The translations under genes and the position numbers were made by a program. A stretch of 11,379 bases of DNA from NCBI GenBank assembly GCA_949288405.1, contig CASEKM010000037.1, positions 1 through 11,379 of the forward strand, read 5' to 3'. The DNA is from an uncultured bacterium (lineage in GTDB: Bacteria > Bacillota > Clostridia > Oscillospirales > Oscillospiraceae). Of this stretch, positions 6,262-11,379 are shown piece after piece. The first letter of the stretch is position 1. Every line of letters starts with the position of its first letter. The notes under the pieces were generated by a model. That model did not search any database and was not told the DNA's origin. It saw nothing but the letters and a program-made list of their open reading frames with translations.

Positions 6262-6428
6262 AGTTCAGGCTGTCGAAAAGTCTTCGCCGCGCTCGCTGAA
6301 TGCCTTGCCGCGCAAGAAATTCAAGGCATTCGATCCCGCTGGAGGCGGCCCGCTGAGAAAGAAAAGCAGAGGCGAAGCGAAGCTTCGCACAAAATTTCTT
6401 TGCCTGCTTTCTTTTTAAAGAAAGTAGG
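6262..6428. repeat. Structured intergenic element downstream of livF, probably a dispersed repeat
   Basis: This noncoding stretch abuts the livF stop codon. It contains an exact 10-bp inverted repeat (GAATGCCTTG 6298-6307 and CAAGGCATTC 6322-6331), the 12-bp palindrome GCGAAGCTTCGC (6377-6388), an imperfect long stem (6357-6373 with 6402-6416) and the AT stem 6407-6424. In the livF direction the long stem ends in a T-rich 3' arm (TTTTCTTTCT), so it may serve as the livF terminator. No protein-like frame is convincing. Dense hairpins suggest a REP- or MITE-like unit, but no second copy occurs in the window. Confidence 0.4.
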
Positions 6429-7145
6429 TCAGCCGCCCAGGTAGGCCTTTTTGATCTCCGGGCTCTCGATGAGCTCCGCGCCGGTGCCGGTGGTGACGAT
6501 GCGGCCGGTCTCCAGCACGTAGCCCCGGTGGGCCACGGACAGGGCCATCTGGGCGTTCTGCTCCACCAGGAGGATGGTGGAGCCGTTTTTGTTCAGGTTC
6601 CGGATGATCTCAAAGATCTGCTCCACCAGAATGGGGGCCAGGCCCATGGAGGGCTCGTCCAGCATCAGCAGCCTGGGGTGGGACATGAGGGCCCGGCCCA
6701 TGGCCAGCATCTGCTGCTCGCCGCCGGACAGGGTGCCCGCCACCTGGCGGCGGCGCTCCTTCAGCCGGGGGAACAGCTCGTACACCATCTCCAGATCCTT
6801 GGGGACCCCGGCGGGGGACTGGGTGTAGGCCCCCATCTCCAGGTTCTCCTCTACAGACATCTGCAAAAAGACCCGGCGGCCCTCGGGCACCTGGGCCAGG
6901 CCGTGGGCCACCAGCTTGTCCGCCCGGACATTGCTGATGCTGTGCCCCTCAAAGGTGATGCTGCCCGTCTTGGACCGGAGCAGGCCGGAGATGGTCTGCA
7001 GGGTGGTGGTCTTGCCGGCGCCGTTGGCCCCGATGAGGGTGACGATCTCCCCGGCGTTTACCTGGAAGGAGATGTCCTTGATGGCGTGGATCGCCCCGTA
7101 GTAGACGTTGATGCCCTCTACCTTCAGCAGTGCTTCCGTCTCCAT
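6429..7145 (-). CDS. livF: Branched-chain amino acid ABC transporter ATPase LivF
   Basis: Second ATPase of a HAAT-type importer for branched-chain or related amino acids; it pairs with LivG to drive LivH-LivM. It has 238 residues, normal for LivF. Motifs are Walker A GANGAGKT (39-46), Q-loop region QVPEGRRVF, signature LSGGEQQ (139-145), Walker B LLMLDEP (159-165) followed by SMGLAP, and LVEQN (193-197), where LivF proteins typically carry Gln in place of the switch His. A GTG at 7151 overlaps the livG stop as GTGA but lies one base after the AAGGAGG site. The ATG at 7145, seven bases after it, is preferred, and both give the same frame. It is the last gene of the liv operon. Substrate could be Leu/Ile/Val, other amino acids, or urea or short amides in related systems. 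Confidence 0.94.
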   Translation of the reverse strand: METEALLKVEGINVYYGAIHAIKDISFQVNAGEIVTLIGANGAGKTTTLQTISGLLRSKTGSITFEGHSISNVRADKLVAHGLAQVPEGRRVFLQMSVEENLEMGAYTQSPAGVPKDLEMVYELFPRLKERRRQVAGTLSGGEQQMLAMGRALMSHPRLLMLDEPSMGLAPILVEQIFEIIRNLNKNGSTILLVEQNAQMALSVAHRGYVLETGRIVTTGTGAELIESPEIKKAYLGG

Positions 7146-7147
7146 GG

Positions 7148-7999
7148 TCACGCCTCCTTCTTCTTGCCCAGGTAGGCCTCGATGACCACCGGGTCGTTCT
7201 TGATCTCGTCGGGGGTGCCCTTGGCGATGATCTGGCCGAAGTTGAGCACCGCGATGCCCTCGCAGATGCCCATGACCAGGCTCATGTCGTGCTCGATGAG
7301 CAGGATGGCGATGCCGAAGGTGTCCCGGATCTTCACAATGTTCTCCATAAGCTCGGCGGTCTCCGAGGGGTTCATGCCCGCCGCCGGCTCATCCAGCAGG
7401 AGCAGGCTGGGGTTGGTGGCCAGGGCCCGGACGATCTCCAGCTTCCGCTGGGCGCCGTAGGGCAGGGAGCCCGCCTTGTACTTGGCCAGATAGCCCATGT
7501 CAAAGATGGACAGCAGCTCCAGAGCCCGGTCGTGGGCCACCTTCTCCTCCCGCCAGTAGCCGGGCAGGCGGAAGATGCCGCTCCACATGCCGTAGTCGAT
7601 GTGGTTGTGCAGGCCCAGCTTCACGTTGTCCTCCACCGTCAGGTTGTTGAACAGGCGGATGTTCTGGAAGGTACGGGCGATGCCCGCCTTGTTCACCTGG
7701 ACGGTGTTCATGTTGTGGGTGTCCACGCCGTCCAGCAGGATGGTGCCCCGAGTGGGCTGATACACCTTGGTGAGCAGGTTGAAGACGGTGGTCTTGCCCG
7801 CGCCGTTGGGGCCGATGAGGCCGGCGATCTCGGTGCGGCCGATGGCGATGTTGAAGTCCTTTACGGCGGACAGGCCGCCGAAGTCGATGCCCAGGTGCTG
7901 GCACTCCAGAATGGGGCTCTTGTCGATGTCCCGCTCCGGGATCTTGTTGACGCTGGGGATGGGCACCAGCTTGGTGGGCTCTCTGGGGATCCGGCTCAT
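7148..7999 (-). CDS. livG: Branched-chain amino acid ABC transporter ATPase LivG
   Basis: First ATPase of the liv importer, 283 residues. Motifs are Walker A GPNGAGKT (63-70), the LivG-typical RTFQNIRLF (109-117), signature LPYGAQRKLE (179-188; the family usually has Ser where Pro180 stands), Walker B LLLLDEP (199-205) with AAGMNP, switch His237 in LLIEHDM, and the C-terminal EAYLG. The protein is about 28 residues longer at the N-terminus than typical LivG (near 255): a polar, proline-containing leader before LECQHLGIDFGGL. The start is nevertheless well supported. The ATG at 7999 overlaps the livM stop as ATGA and has AAGGAGG nine bases upstream inside livM. The overlap implies translational coupling. 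Some Firmicute LivG proteins carry similar extensions, so this is probably natural. Confidence 0.94.
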   Translation of the reverse strand: MSRIPREPTKLVPIPSVNKIPERDIDKSPILECQHLGIDFGGLSAVKDFNIAIGRTEIAGLIGPNGAGKTTVFNLLTKVYQPTRGTILLDGVDTHNMNTVQVNKAGIARTFQNIRLFNNLTVEDNVKLGLHNHIDYGMWSGIFRLPGYWREEKVAHDRALELLSIFDMGYLAKYKAGSLPYGAQRKLEIVRALATNPSLLLLDEPAAGMNPSETAELMENIVKIRDTFGIAILLIEHDMSLVMGICEGIAVLNFGQIIAKGTPDEIKNDPVVIEAYLGKKKEA

Positions 8000-9063
8000 T
8001 GCTCAGCGCCTCCTTTCTTCTCCTGCCGCTGCTCGCGGACCCGGGCGATAAAGTTCCAAAGGGTGGGGTTGTTGGTGACCAGCATCACCAGGATCAGCAC
8101 GATGGCGTACACCAGCATGCGGTAATCCGCAAACTGCCGCAGGGCCTCGGGCAGGATGGTGAGGGCGGCGGCGGCAATGACCGAGCCCCACATGTTGCCC
8201 AGACCGCCCAGCACCACGAACACCAGGATCAGGATGGACTGGTTGAAGTCGAACTTGGAGGCGGTGAAGGTCACCTGGCTGCAGCCGTACAGGGTGCCGG
8301 CGGCCCCCGCCAGGGCGGCGGAGGTGACAAAGGCGATCATCTTGTACTTGGTGACGCTGATGCCCACGCTCTCGGCGGCGATGCGGTTGTCCCGGGCGGC
8401 CATAATGGCCCGGCCGGTGCGGCTGTTCACCAGATTGAAGATGATGACCAGAGCCACCAGCACCAGCACGAAGCCCATGGTGAAGGTGGAGATGCGCTCG
8501 GAGTTGGTGACGCCCACCGGGCCCCGGATGAGCTCAATGCCCGTCTCGGACAGCTGGTTCTTGTTGCTCAAAAAGCTGAACTGGAAGCCGTTTTCATCCA
8601 CGCCCAGGTAGATGTTGGTGACCAAGCTCTTGATGATCTCTCCGAAGGCCAGGGTGACGATGGCCAGATAGTCGCCGTTGAGGCGGAGCACCGGGATCCC
8701 GATCAGGAAGCCGAAGACCCCGGCGAACAGGGCGCCCAGCAGCATGGCCAGGGCCAGGCGCAGGGGGGCGGACTCCACAGCGCCCTGGAGGGCGGCGGAG
8801 GCGGAGGCGCCGGCGAAGGCGCCGATGCTCATAAAGCCCGCGTGGCCCAGGGACAGCTCGCCGGAGATGCCCACCACCAGGTTCAGGGCCAGTGCCATGG
8901 TCACATAGGCGCAGATGGGGATGAGCTGGCCCTCCAGCACAGAGCCCACGCCCCCCTCCCGCACATTGCGCAGGAGCTGGATGACCAGATAGGCCACGAT
9001 GACCAGGGTGTAGGTGAACAGGCTGGTGCGGGTGGACTTTTTCATGTGTAAAATACGATTCAT
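7996..9063 (-). CDS. livM: Branched-chain amino acid ABC transporter permease LivM
   Basis: Membrane permease, 355 residues, partner of LivH in the translocation pore. The sequence is highly hydrophobic after a short basic N-terminus. It has the family motif ISGELSLGHAGFMSIGAF near residue 65, and then GIPVLRLNGDYLAIVTLAFGEI, the ATPase-contact region of LivM proteins. FVVLGGLGNMWGSVIAA and LPEALR near the C-terminus are also typical. The ATG at 9063 follows AGGAGGGG by about eight bases, and that site overlaps the livH stop at 9079-9081. A second Met at residue 7 lacks a better site. Length and motifs are normal, and its 3' end overlaps livG by four bases. Confidence 0.94.
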   Translation of the reverse strand: MNRILHMKKSTRTSLFTYTLVIVAYLVIQLLRNVREGGVGSVLEGQLIPICAYVTMALALNLVVGISGELSLGHAGFMSIGAFAGASASAALQGAVESAPLRLALAMLLGALFAGVFGFLIGIPVLRLNGDYLAIVTLAFGEIIKSLVTNIYLGVDENGFQFSFLSNKNQLSETGIELIRGPVGVTNSERISTFTMGFVLVLVALVIIFNLVNSRTGRAIMAARDNRIAAESVGISVTKYKMIAFVTSAALAGAAGTLYGCSQVTFTASKFDFNQSILILVFVVLGGLGNMWGSVIAAAALTILPEALRQFADYRMLVYAIVLILVMLVTNNPTLWNFIARVREQRQEKKGGAEQ

Positions 9064-9078
9064 GTCTTCCGCCCCTCC

Positions 9079-9999
9079 TTACACTTTCTCCTGGACCATC
9101 TTGCCCAGCAGGCCCGCCGGCTTCACCAGCAGCACTACGATGAGCACCGCGAAGACGATGGCGTTCTGAAGCTGGGTGGAGATATAGGCGCCGGCGAAGA
9201 TCTCAATGACGCCCAGGAGCAGGCCGCCCAGCATGGCCCCGGGGATGGAGCCGATGCCGCCGAAGACGGCGGCGGTAAAGGCCTTGATGCCGGGCATGGA
9301 GCCGGTGGTGGGGGTCAGGGTGGGGTAGGCGGACATGTACAGCACCCCGGCGATGGCCGCCAGGGCGGAGCCGATGGCAAAGGTGAGGGAGATGGTGGCG
9401 TTCACGTTGATGCCCATAAGCTGGGCCGCCCCCTTGTCCTCCGACACCGCCCGCATGGCCTTGCCCAGCTTGGTGCGGCTGGTGAAGGCGGTGAGGACCA
9501 GCATGATGATGATGCAGGCCGCGATGGTGAGCAGGGTCACATAGCTGATGGACAGGGGGCCCACCTGCAGGCTGCCCCGGCCGGTGACCGGGGTGAACAC
9601 CTTGGGGTTGGAGGACCACAGCAGCAGGGCCGCGTTCTGCAGGAAGTAGCTCACGCCGATGGCGGTGATGAGCACCGCCAGAGAGGTGGCCTGCCGCAGA
9701 GGCTTATAGGCCAGCCGCTCGATGACCACGCCCAGGACGGTACACACCGCCATGGCCAGCAGGGTGCCGGCTACCGCAGGCACCACCGTGGCGGCCATAG
9801 AGCCCTCGGCAAAGTTCTTGGACAGGCCGCTCATGGCGAAGAAGCACACGTAGCCGCCCACCATGATCACGTCGCCGTGGGCGAAGTTGAGCATCTTGGC
9901 GATGCCGTAGACCATGGTGTAGCCCAGGGCGATGATGGCGTACACGCTGCCCAGGCTCAGGCCCCGGATCAGATAACCCAGGATGATTGTTATATCCAT
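9079..9999 (-). CDS. livH: Branched-chain amino acid ABC transporter permease LivH
   Basis: Membrane permease of the liv importer, 306 residues from MDITIILGYLIRGLSLGSVYAII. Family motifs are ALGYTMVYGIAKMLNFAHGDVIMVGGYV, KAMRAVSEDKGAAQLMGINVN (coupling helix facing the ATPases) and FTAAVFGGIGSIPGAMLGGLLLGVIE, all standard for LivH. The frame stays open 31 codons further upstream to a GTG at 10092, but that stretch is basic, unlike the family and runs through a hairpin. The ATG at 9999, seven bases after AAGGGG, is clearly the start. It is separated from livK by a long structured gap and followed by livM after 15 bp. Confidence 0.94.
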   Translation of the reverse strand: MDITIILGYLIRGLSLGSVYAIIALGYTMVYGIAKMLNFAHGDVIMVGGYVCFFAMSGLSKNFAEGSMAATVVPAVAGTLLAMAVCTVLGVVIERLAYKPLRQATSLAVLITAIGVSYFLQNAALLLWSSNPKVFTPVTGRGSLQVGPLSISYVTLLTIAACIIIMLVLTAFTSRTKLGKAMRAVSEDKGAAQLMGINVNATISLTFAIGSALAAIAGVLYMSAYPTLTPTTGSMPGIKAFTAAVFGGIGSIPGAMLGGLLLGVIEIFAGAYISTQLQNAIVFAVLIVVLLVKPAGLLGKMVQEKV

Positions 10000-10027
10000 A
10001 TTGATTCCCCTTTGTCTGCGTGGGGCA

Positions 10028-10066
10028 CACCGGAAAATAGCCGGCCGGTCCGGCCGCTTTCCGGTG
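10028..10066 (-). promoter_or_regulatory. Strong two-tier hairpin in the leader just upstream of livH
   Basis: CACCGGAAA (10028-10036) pairs exactly with TTTCCGGTG (10058-10066). Nested inside, CGGCCGG (10042-10048) and CCGGCCG (10050-10056) are exact inverted 7-mers around a single base. Additional GGGG/CCCC pairing flanks it. On the minus strand it ends about 15 bases before the livH ribosome binding site and lacks a following T-run. It could set a 5' boundary that stabilises livHMGF mRNA after processing, or attenuate read-through from livK. The structure is seen; the role is inferred. Confidence 0.6.
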
Positions 10067-10095
10067 CGTCCCCTCTCTCTTTTGGAACACACCCT

Positions 10096-10334
10096 GCCCC
10101 AAGGGGCCTCCCCCTGTCGGCAATGTCATTTATAGTGAGAGGGACAAGTTCATTGGCCCCCTTGTGAAAGGGGGCTCCCGGCGAAGCTGGGTGGGGGATT
10201 CCGTCGAGCAAAAAGTTTCCGTGATTCGGAATCCCTCCACCGCCTTCGGCGGTTCCCCTCCCTTTCACAAGGGAGGCCTTGTGCAGAGCCCTTAACTTAA
10301 ATGACATTGCCCCTGTGGGGGAGGCTTTGAGGCA
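10096..10334. repeat. Nested inverted-repeat (MITE-like) element between livK and livH
   Basis: The outer arms are GCCTCCCCC (10106-10114) with GGGGGAGGC (10317-10325), and GGCAATGTCATTTA (10119-10132) with its exact complement at 10298-10311. Weaker pairing extends to about 10096 and 10334. Inside lies a second inverted repeat: 10155-10174 (CCCTTGTGAAAGGG core) pairs with 10257-10278 (CCCTTTCACAAGGG core). Within that are GGGATTCCG (10195-10203) with CGGAATCCC (10227-10235) and the small hairpin CCGCC-TTC-GGCGG (10240-10252). No transposase or credible protein frame is present. I recall similar CCCTTTCACAAGGG-type units as common intergenic repeats in Oscillospiraceae genomes. No target-site duplication is evident. 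Confidence 0.65.
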
Positions 10335-10352
10335 ATTGTATCAGCTGAAAAT

Positions 10353-11379
10353 TTAGTCCATACCCACGTAAGCGCCGTTCTCGATGACCATGCCCTTGGG
10401 GCTCTTGGACACCTCGCCCTTGTCGTTCCAGGTGATGCCGGCGCCGTCGCCGGTGAGGCCGGTGAGGGTGATGGTGGGGAAGGCGGCGATCAGGGCGTCG
10501 TTGATGGCCTCGGCGGTCATGTCGGCGGTGCAGCCGCCGGTCTCCAGGGCCAGCTTCAGGGCGTAGATGCAGTCATAGCCGTCGGCGGCGAACTGGTTGG
10601 GGGCCTCGCCGTAGAGGCTCTCGTACTTCTCCACAAAGGCCACGGTGGCCTCGTCGGTGGCGTCGGCGTTGAAGGGGGTCAGCAGCATGACGCCCTCGGC
10701 CAGGGAGGCGTCGAAGTTCTCCATGGTCAGGATGCCGTCCATGCCGTCCACGCCGAAGAACTCGGGCTCATAGCCCATGGAGTCCGCCTGGGTCAGGATC
10801 AGGGAGGCGGGCTGATAGTACATGGGCAGGAAGATCAGGTCGGCGCCTTTCTGCTGGGCGTCGGTGAGCTGAACGGTGAAGTCGTTGGAGGTGTCGGTGG
10901 TAAAGGTGGAGTCGCCCACGATGTTCAGGCCCAGGGTCTCGGCCTCGGTGACAAACTGCTCCTTGATGCCGGTGGAGTACACGTCGTCGTTCTTCCAGAT
11001 GATGTAGATGTTCTCACCCAGGCCCTGCTCGGCGATGTACTGGGCGGAGGCCAGGCCCTGGTTGGGGTCGGAGAAGCACATCTGGTACACGTTGTCCTTG
11101 TCCGCGATCACGTCGGGGGAGGAGGCGGAGGGGGTCAGGGCAAAGATGCGGTTCTCAAAGTTGTACACGGAGGTGGCGATGCCGGGCTGAGTGGTGACGG
11201 AGCCCAGGGAGATCTGCATGCCCCAGTCCTTCAGGTTGTTGAAGGCGTTGACGGCGGCCTCGGGCTGGTTCTGGTCGTCCTGATAGTTCAGCTCGAACTG
11301 GATGTCGCCGCCGGCGGCATTGATCTCGTTCACGGCAATCTGGGCGCCCCGGTAGGCGGCCAGGCCGTAAATGGAGGCG
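10353..11379 (-). CDS. livK: Branched-chain amino acid ABC transporter substrate-binding protein (partial, 5' end outside window)
   Basis: Extracytoplasmic ligand-binding protein of the liv importer, first gene of livKHMGF. The last 341 residues are visible. The frame stays open to the window edge and reads ASIYGLAAYRGAQIAVNEIN before the first in-frame candidate start, so the signal peptide and lipobox are missing. Peripla_BP_6 features are GAQIAVNEINAAGG, the QPEAAVNAFNNL segment, FALTPSASSPDVI (ligand-contact strand), the hinge region YIIWKNDDVYSTGIKEQF, QQKGADLIFLPMYYQPASLILTQA, FFGVDGMDG and FAADGYDCIYALKLALE. The protein is acidic, as usual for secreted binding proteins. Ligand could be branched-chain or another amino acid; the sequence alone does not decide. 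It is followed by a 353-bp gap of structured DNA before livH. Confidence 0.93.
   Translation of the reverse strand, partial: ASIYGLAAYRGAQIAVNEINAAGGDIQFELNYQDDQNQPEAAVNAFNNLKDWGMQISLGSVTTQPGIATSVYNFENRIFALTPSASSPDVIADKDNVYQMCFSDPNQGLASAQYIAEQGLGENIYIIWKNDDVYSTGIKEQFVTEAETLGLNIVGDSTFTTDTSNDFTVQLTDAQQKGADLIFLPMYYQPASLILTQADSMGYEPEFFGVDGMDGILTMENFDASLAEGVMLLTPFNADATDEATVAFVEKYESLYGEAPNQFAADGYDCIYALKLALETGGCTADMTAEAINDALIAAFPTITLTGLTGDGAGITWNDKGEVSKSPKGMVIENGAYVGMD

Noticed and set aside
7130..9051. Two long plus-strand open frames (331 and 350 codons) opposite livG and livM
   Set aside because: Both are antisense shadows of strongly recognisable transporter genes, with His/Gln/Gly-rich sequence and no motifs.
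10000..10092. N-terminal extension of livH to a GTG at 10092
   Set aside because: The extra 31 residues are basic and unlike LivH proteins, the ATG at 9999 has a good ribosome binding site, and the extension runs through a strong hairpin.
10155..10278. Possible CRISPR repeat or T-box/riboswitch in the livK-livH gap
   Set aside because: There is one inverted unit and no direct repeat-spacer series. I see no T-box sequence or tRNA-like specifier structure that I can support.
9990..10307. 105-codon minus-strand open frame in the livK-livH gap
   Set aside because: It spans the nested inverted repeats, and its sequence reflects the repeat arms and not a protein family.

Overview
The window looks like chromosomal DNA from a high-GC, gut-type Firmicute, most likely an Oscillospiraceae relative of Flavonifractor or Lawsonibacter. 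This is inferred from four things: strong G/C bias at third codon positions, strong AGGAGG-type ribosome binding sites, a lipoprotein-type sugar-binding protein with a Ser/Gly/Ala linker, and GC-rich intergenic inverted-repeat elements. No taxonomic marker gene is present. All genes lie on the minus strand except one regulator.

Region A (1-4700, minus strand, transcribed right to left) is a sugar uptake and phosphorylation operon: chvE (sugar-binding lipoprotein), mmsA/gguA (ATPase), mmsB/gguB (permease), then xylB (xylulokinase, cut by the window start). The mmsA gene is broken. About 30 codons carrying the second-domain ABC signature and Walker B are missing, and the reading frame is lost. 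A perfect 12-bp stem-loop lies between chvE and mmsA.

Region B (4701-5023) is an AT-rich divergent promoter region. It holds one promoter per direction, a perfect AT-rich inverted repeat sitting between the -35 and -10 of the chvE promoter, a degenerate xylO-like site, a cre-like site and a 5' leader hairpin. Region C (5024-6172, plus strand) is a ROK-family repressor, the presumed regulator of the sugar operon. Region D (6173-6428) is noncoding, with a perfect 39-nt palindrome and a structured intergenic element between convergent genes.

Region E (6429-11379, minus strand) is a branched-chain amino acid type (HAAT) ABC transporter operon in the order livK-livH-livM-livG-livF. The livK 5' end lies beyond the window. 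livH to livF are tightly packed, two of them with 4-base stop/start overlaps. livK is separated from livH by a 353-bp noncoding gap filled with nested inverted repeats and a second strong hairpin.

The gene content is ordinary. The items worth a second look are the mmsA lesion, the regulatory architecture of region B and the nested repeat inside the liv operon. I found no convincing undescribed multi-gene system.
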